From contig NZ_JOFH01000008.1 in NCBI RefSeq assembly GCF_000721235.1, positions 135,391 through 199,390 on the forward strand: a stretch of DNA of 64,000 nucleotides, in the 5' to 3' direction. This document shows, piece after piece, positions 1-12,555 of this stretch (position 1 is its first letter; each line of letters starts with the position of its first letter). The translations under genes and the position numbers were made by a program. The notes beneath the pieces were generated by a model. The model ran no database searches and was not told the DNA's origin. It saw only the letters and a list, made by a program, of their open reading frames with translations. Source of the DNA: Streptomyces olivaceus. GTDB lineage: Bacteria; Actinomycetota; Actinomycetes; Streptomycetales; Streptomycetaceae.

Positions 1-772
<772 letters not shown>

Positions 773-777
773 GGCGG

Positions 778-1074
778 TTACTCCTCCCCCAGGATCTGCG
801 GCACCTTGAAACGCTGCTGCTCCTGGGCCGGGGCGCCGGAGAGCGCCTGCTCGGGCGTGAGCGACGGACGGACCTCGTCCGGCCGCATGACGTTCGTCAG
901 CGGGAGCGGGTGCGAGGTCGGCGGTACGTCTTGGTCGGCGACCTCGCTGACGCGGGCGACCGCGCCGATGATGTCGTCCAGCTGTCCCGCGAAGTGCTCG
1001 AGCTCTTCGGGCTTCAGCTCCAGACGCGCCAGCCGGGCGAGGTGGGCGACCTCCTCGCGCGTGATGCCAGGCAT
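778..1074 (-). CDS. gatC: Glutamyl-tRNA(Gln) amidotransferase subunit C
   Basis: Small structural subunit that wraps around and stabilises GatA in the GatCAB tRNA-dependent amidotransferase. 98 residues, normal for the family, starting [20 protein letters not shown], the typical GatC N-terminal helix pattern. The body has the family features: Glu/Leu-rich helix, VMRPDEV loop and C-terminal KVPQIL segment. An upstream in-frame extension of 26 codons is open but has no GatC-like sequence. The ATG at 1074 is preceded by GAGGAA at good spacing, so that start is chosen. First gene of a gatC-gatA operon; gatB is not in the window. Confidence 0.96.
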   Translation of the reverse strand: MPGITREEVAHLARLARLELKPEELEHFAGQLDDIIGAVARVSEVADQDVPPTSHPLPLTNVMRPDEVRPSLTPEQALSGAPAQEQQRFKVPQILGEE

Positions 1075-1303
1075 GCAGCGTTCCTCTGGGTGAGTGTGTG
1101 GTCGGGGCGAATCGGCCGGTACCAGTCGCTTGTCCCGGTCGGTTTGGCCCAATCCTATGGGGCCGGGCCGCGTGGCCGTTAAACGGTTTCCCCGGGCCCG
1201 GTTCCGGACGGCGGTGCGGACGCGCCGGGAGGGCGGGAAGCGGACCTCGGGGGTGTCCGGGAAGACGCCCCCTGCGGCGAGGCGGCGGCCCCGGCGGCGG
1301 GAA

Positions 1304-1424
1304 GGCGACCGCGGTGGCGGCGGTGGCCTCGGCGGCGGGGTGGCGACCGCGGTGGTGGGACGACGGCCCTCGGCAGCTGGACGGCGACCGCGGTGGTGAG
1401 GCGGTGGCCTCGGCGGCGGGGTGG
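1304..1424. repeat. Imperfect direct repeat in the gatC-rmdB intergenic gap
   Basis: The 496-base stretch 1075-1570 has no supportable gene. The 14-mer GGCGACCGCGGTGG occurs at 1304, 1342 and 1383, and a longer unit (this 14-mer followed or preceded by a GCGGTGGCCTCGGCGGCGGG block) occurs twice about 80 bases apart. A separate hairpin lies at 1249-1257 / 1264-1272 (GGGGGTGTC with GACGCCCCC, one G-U pair, 6-base loop). Open frames here are low-complexity Arg/Gly/Pro strings on both strands, as expected of random high-GC DNA. No function is assigned. Confidence 0.6.
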
Positions 1425-1570
1425 ACGCCGCGTGCCCGGCCTCTCTCGCCCTGTGTCCACGAGGGACGTCCGGTGGGCCGTGCGCCGACCGCCGGGCCCG
1501 TCGCCGTCGAGGGCCGCGGGCCGAGGGCCGCGGGCCGCCGCTTCACCCTGCGGCCCCGGCGCTCCCGCCC

Positions 1571-1626
1571 CGACGACTGACCCGGACTGCCCCGGACCGG
1601 ACCGGGCCCGCCCGGGTCAGTCGTCG
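1571..1626 (-). terminator. Hairpin spanning the rmdB stop codon
   Basis: Perfect 15-base arms (CGACGACTGACCCGG at 1571-1585 and its complement at 1612-1626) flank a 26-base loop that can itself fold through CCGG repeats. The right arm includes the rmdB stop codon at 1617-1619. There is no T-run, as is usual for Streptomyces terminators. Most likely the transcription terminator of rmdB; it could also protect the 3' end of the message. Confidence 0.65.
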
Positions 1627-3893
1627 GTCGCCGCCGCAGGCAGTGCGGCGGCGGCGCGCACCCAGCCGCGCGAGCCCCGGGCGAGCAGCCAGCGCGTGGT
1701 CTCCTCCGGCGGCATCGCGGCCGCGACCAGCCAGCCCTGTACGGCGTCGCAGCCCAGGTCGCGCAGGCGCTCCCAGGTCTCGTCGTCCTCCACGCCCTCG
1801 GCGACGACGAGCAGGCCGAGGGAGTGGGCCAGGTCGACGGTGCAGCGCACGATCTCGGCGTCCTCGGTGTCGACGGCCAGCCGGGCCACGAAGGAACGGT
1901 CGATCTTCAGCTCGCTCACCGGGAGCCTGCGCAGGTGGACGAGGGAGGAGTAGCCGGTGCCGAAGTCGTCCAGGGACATCTTCACGCCGTGCCCGGTCAG
2001 CGCGTTGAGGGTGTCGGCCGCGCGCTGCGGGTCCTCCAGGAGGACGTGCTCCGTGATCTCCAGCTGGAGCGCTCCCGCGGGGACCCCGTGCCGGGCCAGC
2101 CGGGCGGCGACGGCGCCCGCGAAGCCCGGCGTGTGGACGTCGCGCGGGGAGACGTTGACCGCGACCGGCACGAACAGGCCCTGGGAGCGCCACTGGGCGA
2201 CCTGCTCCAGCGCCGTCTCCAGCACGTACTCGGTGAGGTGGGGCATCAGCCCGGAGGACTCGGCGATCGCTATGAACTCGTCCGGCGGGACCTTGCCGCG
2301 CTCGGGGTGCACCCAGCGCACCAGGGCCTCGAGGCCGGCGACCTGTCCGTCGAAGCGGACCTTGGGCTGGTAGTGCAGCTGGACCTCGTGGGCGTCCAGG
2401 GCGCGGCGCAGGTCGCCGAGGAGGCCCAGCCGGTCGGGGGTGTTGGAGTCCCGCTTGGACTCGTAGACCTCCACTCCCGTGCGGTCCCGCTTCGCCTGGT
2501 ACATGGCCACGTCGGCGCGGCGCAGCAGCCCCTCGGCGTCCAGCGCGTGGTCGGGGAAGACGGCGACCCCCGCGCTGGCCTCCAGGACGAGGGTGAGCCC
2601 GTCGAGGTCCAGCGGGGAGCTGAGCGCGGCCGCGAGGCTGCGGGCGAGCCGGGCCGCCGACGTGGTGGAGTCCGCGACGGGCAGTAACACGGCGAACTCG
2701 TCGCCGCCGAGCCGCGCGGCCTCCGCCCCGCGCGGCAGGGCCTGGCGCAGCCGGTCGGCGGTCTGCAGCAGCAGCCGGTCTCCGGCGAGGTGTCCGAGTG
2801 TGTCGTTGACCGACCGGAAACGGTCGAGGTCGATCAGCATGAGGGCGGAGCGGGCGCCGATGCGCTCGGCGTCGTCCAGCGCGGCCCAGGTGCGCTCCAG
2901 GAGCCACTGCCGGTTGGGCAGGCCGGTGAGCGGGTCGCGCAGCTGCTCCTCGGCCCGGGCGCGGGCGATCCACAGCGTGGAGTCGAGGGCGATGAGCGGG
3001 ATGGCGAACAGCGGCAGCAGCAGCGGCTTGGCGACGGCCACGACGCAGACCAGCGGAGCGATGCCGAGCAGGGCCACGGCGACCAGGCCCTGTCTGACCA
3101 GGGCGGTGCGGGCGACGGTCGGCAGGCCGGGGCGGGGAGTCTGCAGGTACCAGAGCAGGGCGCGGGTGACGGCCAGGTAGGCGACGGCGACGAGCACCAC
3201 CTTGGGCGCCGCGGTCACGCCCCAGGTGTTGGGGTCCCAGGGCTCCTCGACGGACGGGACGGATCCGCAGACGGCGAGGACGAGGGCGCCCGCCGCGATG
3301 CCGAGGATGTCCACCGCGCCGTGCAGCACGCCCTGCCGCCAGCGGCCCCGGCGGGCTATGCCGACCAGCACGACGACGGTGAGGCTGACCATGCCGGCCG
3401 GAACCCAGCCGTACAGCAGCAGGACGGCCAGGGTGAGGGCGGCGCCGGAGCCGGTGCCGCCCCACCAGCGGGAGCGGCCCAGCATGACCAGGTGGCCGAC
3501 GACGACACCGGCGAGGACGGCCAGCGACCAGCCGACGGTGCCGGACGGGAAGAGGGCGTGGCCGTCGGTGAACGCCCGGTAGAACCCGGCGCCCAGCACG
3601 AAGGCGGCGGCCGCGACGATCGCGGCGGGCAACGCGGGCAGGGACGGATGTCGTTCGGCTTCGGCGTACGGCAGGCCCGGGGTGTGGCCGACGGCCTGCG
3701 GCACGGAGCCGCGGGCGTGCCGCACGGAGCCGCGGGTGTCGCGGGTGTTCTGGGGCAGCGGGCCGCGGGCGTCCGCCGCGGGATGCGCGGCACCGCCCTC
3801 GCGTTGCCCGAGCCAGCGGCTCACGTGCCGCGCGCCCACCATGCGGCGCAGGCGCAGCCGTGAGCCCGCGGCGGCGCTCTCGGTCGGTTCCAT
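1617..3893 (-). CDS. rmdB: Membrane GGDEF-EAL c-di-GMP signalling protein, RmdB type
   Basis: Integral-membrane protein of the c-di-GMP pathway, 758 residues from the ATG at 3893 (SD GAGAGG, 7 bases away; a GTG five codons upstream is a weaker alternative). The N-terminal ~250 residues form about eight hydrophobic segments. A linker leads to a GGDEF domain ([23 protein letters not shown], intact [11 protein letters not shown]) and then an EAL domain ([47 protein letters not shown], all intact). Both catalytic signatures are therefore present. In S. coelicolor the protein of this architecture in this context (RmdB) is known as a c-di-GMP phosphodiesterase affecting aerial growth. A TTA leucine codon lies at 2685-2687 (residue 403), immediately after GGDEF, implying dependence on the bldA tRNA. 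Monocistronic, with a strong hairpin at its stop. The orthology call is from memory. Confidence 0.9.
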   Translation of the reverse strand: MEPTESAAAGSRLRLRRMVGARHVSRWLGQREGGAAHPAADARGPLPQNTRDTRGSVRHARGSVPQAVGHTPGLPYAEAERHPSLPALPAAIVAAAAFVLGAGFYRAFTDGHALFPSGTVGWSLAVLAGVVVGHLVMLGRSRWWGGTGSGAALTLAVLLLYGWVPAGMVSLTVVVLVGIARRGRWRQGVLHGAVDILGIAAGALVLAVCGSVPSVEEPWDPNTWGVTAAPKVVLVAVAYLAVTRALLWYLQTPRPGLPTVARTALVRQGLVAVALLGIAPLVCVVAVAKPLLLPLFAIPLIALDSTLWIARARAEEQLRDPLTGLPNRQWLLERTWAALDDAERIGARSALMLIDLDRFRSVNDTLGHLAGDRLLLQTADRLRQALPRGAEAARLGGDEFAVLLPVADSTTSAARLARSLAAALSSPLDLDGLTLVLEASAGVAVFPDHALDAEGLLRRADVAMYQAKRDRTGVEVYESKRDSNTPDRLGLLGDLRRALDAHEVQLHYQPKVRFDGQVAGLEALVRWVHPERGKVPPDEFIAIAESSGLMPHLTEYVLETALEQVAQWRSQGLFVPVAVNVSPRDVHTPGFAGAVAARLARHGVPAGALQLEITEHVLLEDPQRAADTLNALTGHGVKMSLDDFGTGYSSLVHLRRLPVSELKIDRSFVARLAVDTEDAEIVRCTVDLAHSLGLLVVAEGVEDDETWERLRDLGCDAVQGWLVAAAMPPEETTRWLLARGSRGWVRAAAALPAAATDD

Positions 3894-4149
3894 TCCCGTC
3901 CCTCTCACAGCCCGGCGGTGCCCACGCCACGCGGCCCCGTCTCGACCACCTTCAACGGCTCCGCGTTGGAGACCCCGCTCCCGTCATCCGGGGCAGGGAG
4001 ATGCCCCGACCGCAGCTGGGCACGGCAGGTGCACACCTCAACAGTAGGCCGCGGAAGGCTTCCAGGGGCACCGGTCGTCGACGGTTGCCCGAATGCGACC
4101 CGGCCACCCGTATGCATCTGATATGCGCCGATCGGGTGGCCTTCAACCG

Positions 4150-6360
<2,211 letters not shown>

Positions 6361-7356
6361 TTACTCTGGGTTGTCCGCGAGGGATCTCGCCGCCCGGACG
6401 CAGTGGGCGAGCGCACGGCGGGCGTACTCGGGTGAGGCGCCCGCGAGTCCGCACGCCGGAGTGACGGTGACCGCCTCCGCGAGCAGCTCGGGACGCAGCC
6501 CCAGCCTGCGCCACAGCGTCCTGACACCCATGACGCTACCGGCAGGGTCTGACAATGCCGTGTCCGTGCCGGGCACGACACCGGCGAAGAGCCGGGTGCC
6601 GCCCTCGACGGCCTCACCGATCACGTCGTCGTCACGTTCCGTGAGCAGTGCGAAGTCGAAGGAGACGCCGGCGAATCCCGCCCGGCGCAGCAGCGCGAAG
6701 GGCACGTCGGGGGCGCAGGAATGGACGACGACGGGGCCGTCCCCGTGCACGCCGGCGACCTCGCGGAGGGTCGCCTCCACGTCCTGCCGGTCGACCGCGC
6801 GGTGGGTGCGGTAGCCGCTGGCGGTGCGGACCTGGCCGCGCAGGACGGCGGTGAGGGAGGGCTCGTCGAGCTGGAGCACGGGCCGGGCGCCGGGCACGCG
6901 GCGCCGGACCTCGGCCAGGTGCAGGCGCAGGCCCTCGGCGAGCGAGGCGGCGAGGTCCCGGCAGGCGCCGGGGTCGGAGAGGACCGCCTCTCCGTTGCGC
7001 AGTTCCAGGGCGGCGGCGAGGGTCCACGGGCCGACGGCCTGGATCTTGAGCGGCCCCTCGTAGTCCTGGGTGAACTCCTCAAGGGCGTCGAGGTCCTCGC
7101 CCAGCCAGGCCCGGGCCCGCTTGGTGTCCCGCCCCGGCCGGTCGCCGAGCCGCCAGCCGCTGGGCTCCACGCGCGCGTACAGCTCGACGAGCATCCCGGC
7201 GGTGCGGCCGATCATGTCGGCGCCGGGGCCGCGGGCGGGCAGCTCGGGGAGGAAGGGGAAGTCCTCGAAGCTGCCGGTGGCGGTTCTGGCGGCCTCTCGG
7301 GCGTCGTGGCCCGGGAGGCTGCCGATGCCGGTGGCGGGGGCGAAGTTGTCGTTCAC
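6361..7356 (-). CDS. Cobalamin-independent methionine synthase (MetE) C-terminal-domain family protein
   Basis: About 331 residues, less than half a full MetE, resembling only the zinc-binding catalytic barrel of the MetE family. It begins with GIGSLPGHDAREAAR, the usual opening of the stand-alone actinobacterial family. It keeps the probable zinc ligands: His-x-Cys in VVVHSCAPD, and a Cys in TVTPACGLAGASP near the C terminus. The true methyl-group substrate of these short proteins is not established, so I do not call it methionine synthase outright. The start is probably GTG at 7356; a TTG two codons earlier is also open. It sits directly upstream of ligA, in the same orientation, with a 15-base gap. 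Confidence 0.85.
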   Translation of the reverse strand: MNDNFAPATGIGSLPGHDAREAARTATGSFEDFPFLPELPARGPGADMIGRTAGMLVELYARVEPSGWRLGDRPGRDTKRARAWLGEDLDALEEFTQDYEGPLKIQAVGPWTLAAALELRNGEAVLSDPGACRDLAASLAEGLRLHLAEVRRRVPGARPVLQLDEPSLTAVLRGQVRTASGYRTHRAVDRQDVEATLREVAGVHGDGPVVVHSCAPDVPFALLRRAGFAGVSFDFALLTERDDDVIGEAVEGGTRLFAGVVPGTDTALSDPAGSVMGVRTLWRRLGLRPELLAEAVTVTPACGLAGASPEYARRALAHCVRAARSLADNPE

Positions 7357-7516
7357 GTGCAAAGCCTACGCAGGGGCGCGGGCCTCGATCGCGCCCCCCG
7401 CCGCCCCTTCCCGTCCCGTCCCCGGGAGCCGCGCCCCCGGACCCCCGCTTTCGGCCCTGGACGGGCCTCGTCCTCAGACGCCGGACGGGCTGGAAAGCGC
7501 ACCGGCACGTGAAGAG

Positions 7517-8206
7517 TTACCGTCCCGGGCGGACCGTCAGGTCGTTGACCTCGGCGTCCCTCGGGAGGTCGAGGGCCATCAGGATCGTCGTGGCGACGGA
7601 GTCGGGGTCCATCCACTTGCCGGGGTCGTACTCCTTGCCCTCCTGCTGGTGCACCTTGGCCTGCATGGGGCTGGCGGTGCGGCCGGGGTAGACCGAGGTG
7701 ACACGGACGCCGTTGCCGTGCTCCTCGTGGCGCAGGGCATCGGCGAGGGCCCTGAGGCCGTGCTTGGAGGCGCCGTACGCCGCCCAGCCGGCGTGCGCGT
7801 TCAGTCCGGACCCCGAGTTGACGAAGACCACCTGGCCCTGGGCGACGCGCAGCTGCGGCAGCAGGAGGCGGGTCAGCTCGGCCGGGGCGACCAGGTTGAC
7901 GTTCAGCTGCTGTGTCCAGGTCTTCGGGGTGAGGTCGCCGACCGGCCCGAGGTCGACGACCCCGGCGATGTGCAGCAGCGAGTCCACCCGCTCGGGCAGG
8001 CTCTGGTGGGAGAGGGCCCAGGACAGCTTGCCCGGCTCGGCGAGGTCGCCGACCAGGGTCTTCGCGCCGGGCAGGGCGGCGGCCAGCTCCTTCGCGCGGC
8101 CCGCGTCGCGGGCGTGCAGCACGACCTGGTCGCCGCGTTCGTGCAGGCGGCGGGCGACGGCCGCGCCGATGCCGGAGCCCGCACCGGTGATCACATGGGT
8201 AGCCAT
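7517..8206 (-). CDS. Short-chain dehydrogenase/reductase
   Basis: Classical SDR of ~229 residues with an N-terminal Rossmann fold: cofactor motif TGAGSGIGAAVAR, then an acidic/arginine turn (LHARD) that suggests NADP(H) preference, VGDL, and the HIAGV motif in place of NNAG. Catalytic residues are present: Ser in FVNSGSGL and Tyr/Lys in AAYGASKHGL. The substrate cannot be told. Two in-frame ATGs lie three codons apart (8215 and 8206). The second is chosen because MATHVITGAGSG is the typical SDR opening; neither has a strong ribosome site. Just downstream of a LOG-family gene on the same strand, with a 27-base gap. Confidence 0.9.
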   Translation of the reverse strand: MATHVITGAGSGIGAAVARRLHERGDQVVLHARDAGRAKELAAALPGAKTLVGDLAEPGKLSWALSHQSLPERVDSLLHIAGVVDLGPVGDLTPKTWTQQLNVNLVAPAELTRLLLPQLRVAQGQVVFVNSGSGLNAHAGWAAYGASKHGLRALADALRHEEHGNGVRVTSVYPGRTASPMQAKVHQQEGKEYDPGKWMDPDSVATTILMALDLPRDAEVNDLTVRPGR

Positions 8207-8233
8207 GCCCGCCATGCTCGCATCACCGGCACC

Positions 8234-8773
8234 TCACCCGATGCCCTGGCTCTCCTCCAGGTGGGCCAGCGCGCCGACCGGCTCCTCGGCGAAGAGGACC
8301 AGCTCGGTGAGGGGGCGGGGCAGGAAGCCCTCGTCCTCCATGCGGCGGAACTGCTCCTTGAGCCCGTCGTAGAAGCCCGCCGTGTTGAGCAGGACGACCG
8401 GCTTGTCGGTGTGTCCGTGCTTCTTCAGCTCCAGGATCTCCGTGGCCTCGTCGAGCGTGCCGGTGCCGCCCACCATGATGACGACGGCGTCGGCCTTCTC
8501 GAGGAGCAGCCGCTTGCGCTCGGCGAGGTCCGGTGCGATCACCATCTCGTCGGCGCCCTCGCGGGCCTTGGCCGCCAGGAAGTCCACCGAGACCCCGAGC
8601 AGCCGTCCGCCGGCCTCCTGCACGCCGTCGGCGACGACCTTCATCAGGCCGACGTCCGAACCGCCCCAGACGAGGGTGTGTCCGCCCCTGCCGAGCAGTT
8701 CGGCGAACTGCCGCGCGGGGCGCGTGTAGCGCTCGTCCAGGTCGGCGGCGGAGAGGAAGACGCAGATGTTCAT
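8234..8773 (-). CDS. LOG-family (TIGR00730) nucleotide phosphoribohydrolase-like protein
   Basis: 179 residues starting MNICVFLSAADLDERY, a Rossmann-like protein of the Lonely Guy / lysine-decarboxylase-like family. Characterised members release cytokinin-like bases from nucleoside 5'-monophosphates. The family motif PGGxGTxxE appears here as VGGTGTLDEATE: the first proline is valine, but the GGxGT loop and Glu are kept. The upstream arginine motif is ERKRLLLEKAD. An open extension of 47 codons upstream overlaps the divergent promoter and has no family similarity, so the ATG at 8773 is used. Probably shares an operon with the SDR. The physiological substrate in Streptomyces is not known. Confidence 0.85.
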   Translation of the reverse strand: MNICVFLSAADLDERYTRPARQFAELLGRGGHTLVWGGSDVGLMKVVADGVQEAGGRLLGVSVDFLAAKAREGADEMVIAPDLAERKRLLLEKADAVVIMVGGTGTLDEATEILELKKHGHTDKPVVLLNTAGFYDGLKEQFRRMEDEGFLPRPLTELVLFAEEPVGALAHLEESQGIG

Positions 8774-8864
8774 GGCGTCCACGGTACGGCCCGGCCAGGA
8801 CGGGAAGAACCCGGCGTCCGGCCATGCTGTAGTGACCGGAACCACTGCCGTCGAGGAGGACGAA

Positions 8865-9215
8865 GTGACCAAGGGACACGAAGGACTCAAGGGGCTCACG
8901 GGACACCGCGTCACCGTCGAGCCGAGCGGCCGGCACGTGCGCGTGGTGCACGGCGGGCAGGTGCTGGCCGAGAGCGACGCGGCGCTGGTGCTGCACGAGA
9001 CGGGCCTGCCCGACCGGTACTACATCCCGCCCCGGGACGTACGCCTGGACCTGCTGACCCCGTCCGGCACGCGGACGCACTGCCCCTTCAAGGGCGACGC
9101 CTCGTACTGGTCGCTGCCGGACGCGGCGGACCTGGTCTGGGCGTACCCGGAGCCGAAGCAGGAGGTGGCGGAGATCAAGGACCACCTCTGCTTCTACGAG
9201 GTGGAGGCGGACTGA
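8865..9215 (+). CDS. DUF427 family protein
   Basis: Small soluble protein of 116 residues with the DUF427 beta-barrel pattern: RVRVVHGGQVLAES, then LPDRYYIPPRDV, then the conserved THCPFKGDASYWS (His-Cys-Pro-x-Lys-Gly motif) and AWAYPEP-type end. No biochemical function is established for the family that I can state. The start is GTG at 8865 with GAGGAGGA four bases upstream; longer in-frame starts run into the divergent LOG gene. It diverges from the LOG-family gene (91 bases between starts) and converges with mnmA. Confidence 0.88.
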   Translation: MTKGHEGLKGLTGHRVTVEPSGRHVRVVHGGQVLAESDAALVLHETGLPDRYYIPPRDVRLDLLTPSGTRTHCPFKGDASYWSLPDAADLVWAYPEPKQEVAEIKDHLCFYEVEAD

Positions 9216-9252
9216 GCCACCGACGGCGCCGGACCGCGGCGGCCGGCACGGC

Positions 9253-10383
9253 TCAGGCCGCGTCGGCCGTCGCGCGCGTGGTGGACGCGATCGTCGCCGA
9301 GCCCACCACGCGGGTGCCGTCGTACAGCACGATCGCCTGGCCCGGCGCGACGCCGCGCACCGGCTCCGTGAAGGAGACCTCCAGGGTGCCGTCGACCAGT
9401 TGGGCCCGGACCTCGGTCTCGCCGCCGTGGGCGCGGAGCTGGGCGGTGTAGGTGCCGGGTCCGGCGGGGGCGGCGCCGCACCAGCGGGGCCTGATCGCGC
9501 GGAGGGCGTCGACGTCGAGGGCGTCGGCGGGGCCGACCGTCACCGTGTTGTCCACCGGGGAGATGTCCAGGACGTAGCGCGGCTTGCCGTCGGGGGCCGG
9601 GGTGCCGATCCTCAGGCCCTTGCGCTGGCCGATGGTGTAGCCGTAGGCGCCCTCGTGGGTGCCGAGCCGGTTGCCCGCCTCGTCGACGATGTCGCCCTCC
9701 GCCTTGCCCAGGCGGTCCGCCAGGAAGCCCTGGGTGTCGCCGTCGGCGATGAAGCAGATGTCGTGCGAGTCGGGCTTCTTGGCGACCGCGAGGCCCCTGC
9801 GCTCGGCCTCCGCGCGGATCTCGTCCTTGGTGGTGAGCGTGTCGCCCAGCGGGAACATCGCGTGCGCGAGCTGCCGGTCGTCGAGCACGCCGAGGACGTA
9901 GCTCTGGTCCTTGGCCATGTCGGAGGCGCGGTGCAGCTCGCGGACGCCGTCCTCGCGCAGGATCACCTTGGCGTAGTGGCCGGTGCAGACTGCGTCGAAG
10001 CCGAGGGCGAGCGCCTTGTCGAGCAGCGCGGCGAACTTGATCTTCTCGTTGCAGCGCAGGCACGGGTTGGGGGTGCGGCCGGCCTCGTACTCGGCGACGA
10101 AGTCCTCGACCACGTCCTCCCGGAAGCGGTCGGCGAGGTCCCAGACGTAGAACGGGATGCCGATGACGTCGGCCGCGCGGCGGGCGTCCCGCGAGTCCTC
10201 GATGGTGCAACAGCCCCGGGCGCCCGTGCGGAAGGACTGCGGGTTGGCGGAGAGCGCCAGGTGGACGCCGGTCACGTCGTGCCCCGCCTCGGCGGCGCGG
10301 GCGGCGGCGACGGCGGAGTCGACGCCGCCCGACATGGCGGCGAGGACGCGGAGGGGACGGGTGCGCTGCGGGGTGTCAGTCAT
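9253..10383 (-). CDS. mnmA: tRNA-specific 2-thiouridylase MnmA
   Basis: Makes the 2-thio group of U34 in tRNA for Lys, Glu and Gln, using sulfur relayed from a cysteine desulfurase. 376 residues. The PP-loop motif is [12 protein letters not shown] near residue 18. Catalytic Cys108 lies in [12 protein letters not shown] and the persulfide-carrying Cys210 in [11 protein letters not shown]. The C-terminal domain is a beta barrel. The ATG at 10383 has GGAGGGG just upstream; an open 58-codon N-terminal extension overlaps the divergent amidase gene and is rejected. A cysteine desulfurase, the likely sulfur donor, is encoded 0.9 kb upstream on the same strand, with an unrelated divergent amidase gene between them. 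Confidence 0.96.
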   Translation of the reverse strand: MTDTPQRTRPLRVLAAMSGGVDSAVAAARAAEAGHDVTGVHLALSANPQSFRTGARGCCTIEDSRDARRAADVIGIPFYVWDLADRFREDVVEDFVAEYEAGRTPNPCLRCNEKIKFAALLDKALALGFDAVCTGHYAKVILREDGVRELHRASDMAKDQSYVLGVLDDRQLAHAMFPLGDTLTTKDEIRAEAERRGLAVAKKPDSHDICFIADGDTQGFLADRLGKAEGDIVDEAGNRLGTHEGAYGYTIGQRKGLRIGTPAPDGKPRYVLDISPVDNTVTVGPADALDVDALRAIRPRWCGAAPAGPGTYTAQLRAHGGETEVRAQLVDGTLEVSFTEPVRGVAPGQAIVLYDGTRVVGSATIASTTRATADAA

Positions 10384-10444
10384 AGCCCCTCCAGAGTAAG
10401 GGGAGGACGGGAACCGGAGCGCGCGGATATGCGTTGAAGATCGT

Positions 10445-11251
10445 ATGGGGGCTGACCAGGAATCCACGAGCGGGTCCGCCGGCGGGTCCGCCAAGGGACC
10501 CACGGGCGGTGGGCCCACGGACCCGTCCGGCCGGTCCAAGGACGCCGACCGGCGCATCGGCAGGCGTGCCCTGATCGTCGGGGGTACGGCGGCGGCCGTG
10601 GGCAGTGCCGTACTGGCCCGCGACGAGCTGGCCCGGCTCTGGTGGCGGATCCCCGGTATGGAACGGCCCCGCGACGACGGCGCGGTCGACTACGCGGGCG
10701 CGACCTGGGTGGCGGCCTCGGACGCCAACTGGCGCCGGGCGGACCGGCCGGACGACTACCGCATCGAGATGGTGATCGTGCACGTCACGCAGGGCAGCTT
10801 CGACAGCGCCGTGCGGGCCTTCCAGGACCCGGGGCACAAGGCGTCCTCGCACTACATCGTCGGGCAGGACGGGCGCGTGACGCAGATGATCCGCGAGCTG
10901 GACGTGGCGTACCACGCGGGCAACCGCGACTACAACGAGCGCAGTGTCGGCATCGAGCACGCGGGTTTCGTGGACCGCCCGCAGGACTTCACGGACGCGA
11001 TGTACGCGGCTTCCGCGAAGCTGACCGCGCAGATCTGCGCGCGGTACGACATACCCGTGGACCGGAAGCACGTCATCGGCCATGTGGAGGTGCCGGGCAC
11101 CGACCACACCGATCCGGGGCCGCACTGGGACTGGGACCGGTACATGAAGCTGGTGCGGCGGGCGGTGACCAGCGGGGCCGCCGAGCCGTCGCCGAGCGGG
11201 TCCTCCGAGCCGTCGCCGGGTGCGTCCTCGAAGCCGCCGGCCGGCGCCTGA
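10445..11251 (+). CDS. Tat-exported N-acetylmuramoyl-L-alanine amidase (amidase_2/PGRP type)
   Basis: Zinc amidase predicted to cut the bond between muramic acid and the peptide stem of peptidoglycan. 268 residues. The N-terminal ~35 residues are polar, followed by a twin-arginine signal ([18 protein letters not shown]), so the protein should leave the cell folded. The amidase domain spans ~residues 85-240: zinc His in [34 protein letters not shown], and the second zinc/catalytic cluster [22 protein letters not shown]. The C-terminal tail is Ser/Pro repeats ([15 protein letters not shown]), probably a wall-spanning linker. It diverges from mnmA with 61 bases between starts; the ribosome site is weak. 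Confidence 0.93.
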   Translation: MGADQESTSGSAGGSAKGPTGGGPTDPSGRSKDADRRIGRRALIVGGTAAAVGSAVLARDELARLWWRIPGMERPRDDGAVDYAGATWVAASDANWRRADRPDDYRIEMVIVHVTQGSFDSAVRAFQDPGHKASSHYIVGQDGRVTQMIRELDVAYHAGNRDYNERSVGIEHAGFVDRPQDFTDAMYAASAKLTAQICARYDIPVDRKHVIGHVEVPGTDHTDPGPHWDWDRYMKLVRRAVTSGAAEPSPSGSSEPSPGASSKPPAGA

Positions 11252-11295
11252 GCGGCGGGTAGGCGGCACGGGGCTACGGGACCGCCCCCTGCGTC

Positions 11296-12465
11296 CTACG
11301 TCAGCCCCGCCGCCCTGGCCCGTTCCACCGCGGGGCCGATCGCCTTGGCGAGTGCGTCCACGTCGGCCCGCGTCGAGGTGTGGCCCAGGGAGAAGCGCAG
11401 GGTGCCGCGGGCCAGGTCGGGATCGGTGCCGGTGGCCAGCAGGACGTGGCTGGGCTGGGCGACGCCCGCCGTGCAGGCGGAGCCGGTGGAGCACTCGATG
11501 CCCTGGGCGTCGAGCAGGAGGAGCAGGGAGTCGCCCTCGCAGCCGGGGAAGGTGAAGTGGGCGTTGGCCGGAAGGCGCCCCCCGGGCGACGGGTCGCCGC
11601 CGAGGATCGCGTCCGGCACGGCCGAGCGCACGGCGTCCACCAGGTCGTCGCGCAGGGCGCCGATCTCGCGGGCGAACCACGCGCGCTGCTCGGCGGCGAG
11701 GCGGCCGGCGACCGCGAAGGAGGCGACGGCGGGGACGTCGAGGGTGCCGGAGCGGACGTGTCGTTCCTGGCCGCCGCCGTGCAGGACGGGCACGGGCGTG
11801 TACGCGCGGCCGAGGAGGAGGGCGCCGATGCCGTAGGGGCCGCCGATCTTGTGGCCGGAAACCGTCATGGCGGCGAGCCCGGAGCCGGCGAAGTCGACCG
11901 GGAGCTGACCGAAGGCCTGCACCGCGTCGGCGTGCAGCGGGACGTCGAACTCGGCGGCCACGTCGGCGAGTTCCCGGACCGGCATGACGGTGCCGATCTC
12001 GTTGTTGGCCCACATGACGGTGGCGAGGGCGACGTCGTCGGGGTCGCGGGCGAGGGCCTCGCGCAGGGCTTCGGGGTGGACGCGGCCGTACGCGTCGACC
12101 GGCAGGTACTCGACCCGGGCGCCCTCGTGCTCGCCGAGCCAGTGGACCGCGTCGAGGACGGCGTGGTGCTCGACGGGGCTGGCCAGGACCCGGGTGCGGG
12201 CCGGGTCGGCGGTCCGGCGGGCCCAGTACAGGCCCTTGACGGCGAGGTTGTCCGCCTCGGTGCCGCCGGAGGTGAGGACCACCTCGCTGGGACGGGCGCC
12301 GAGCGCTTCGGCGAGGGTCTCGCGGGCCTCCTCGACGGTGCGCCGCGCCCGGCGGCCGGACGCGTGGAGGGAGGAGGCGTTGCCGGTGACGCTCAGGTGC
12401 GCGGCGAGTGCCTCGACCGCCTCGGGAAGCATCGGGGTGGTCGCAGCGTGGTCGAGGTAAGCCAT
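11296..12465 (-). CDS. Cysteine desulfurase (IscS/NifS class, PLP)
   Basis: Converts L-cysteine to alanine plus an enzyme-bound persulfide used for Fe-S clusters and tRNA thiolation. 389 residues from [15 protein letters not shown] Lys206 lies in [12 protein letters not shown]. The conserved [11 protein letters not shown] block and the catalytic Cys331 in the mobile loop [11 protein letters not shown] are all intact. The upstream extension to 12510 is rejected because the family begins with the xYLDHAATT motif. The nearby mnmA on the same strand is a plausible sulfur acceptor. Confidence 0.95.
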   Translation of the reverse strand: MAYLDHAATTPMLPEAVEALAAHLSVTGNASSLHASGRRARRTVEEARETLAEALGARPSEVVLTSGGTEADNLAVKGLYWARRTADPARTRVLASPVEHHAVLDAVHWLGEHEGARVEYLPVDAYGRVHPEALREALARDPDDVALATVMWANNEIGTVMPVRELADVAAEFDVPLHADAVQAFGQLPVDFAGSGLAAMTVSGHKIGGPYGIGALLLGRAYTPVPVLHGGGQERHVRSGTLDVPAVASFAVAGRLAAEQRAWFAREIGALRDDLVDAVRSAVPDAILGGDPSPGGRLPANAHFTFPGCEGDSLLLLLDAQGIECSTGSACTAGVAQPSHVLLATGTDPDLARGTLRFSLGHTSTRADVDALAKAIGPAVERARAAGLT

Positions 12466-12555
12466 GGTGGGGCCGATTCTACGGGGCGCCCGCGCCCCGC
12501 CCGAGATCAAGGTCGGCCTCCTGCGCCCGCTCGCGCTGACCGCGCTGCCGACGGC

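Noticed and set aside
1304..1424. Possible CRISPR-like spacing of the GGCGACCGCGGTGG repeats
   Set aside because: Only three copies, unequal spacing, GC-only sequence, no cas genes anywhere in the window.
3949..3970. TTCAACG-like / CGTTGGA imperfect dyad upstream of rmdB, resembling the MerR dyad at 15564
   Set aside because: Arms match only partly and the spacer differs; too weak to call a shared operator.
7420..7516. Possible gene in the gap between the SDR and the MetE-like gene
   Set aside because: The short frames here are shadows of the flanking genes and lack starts with ribosome sites.
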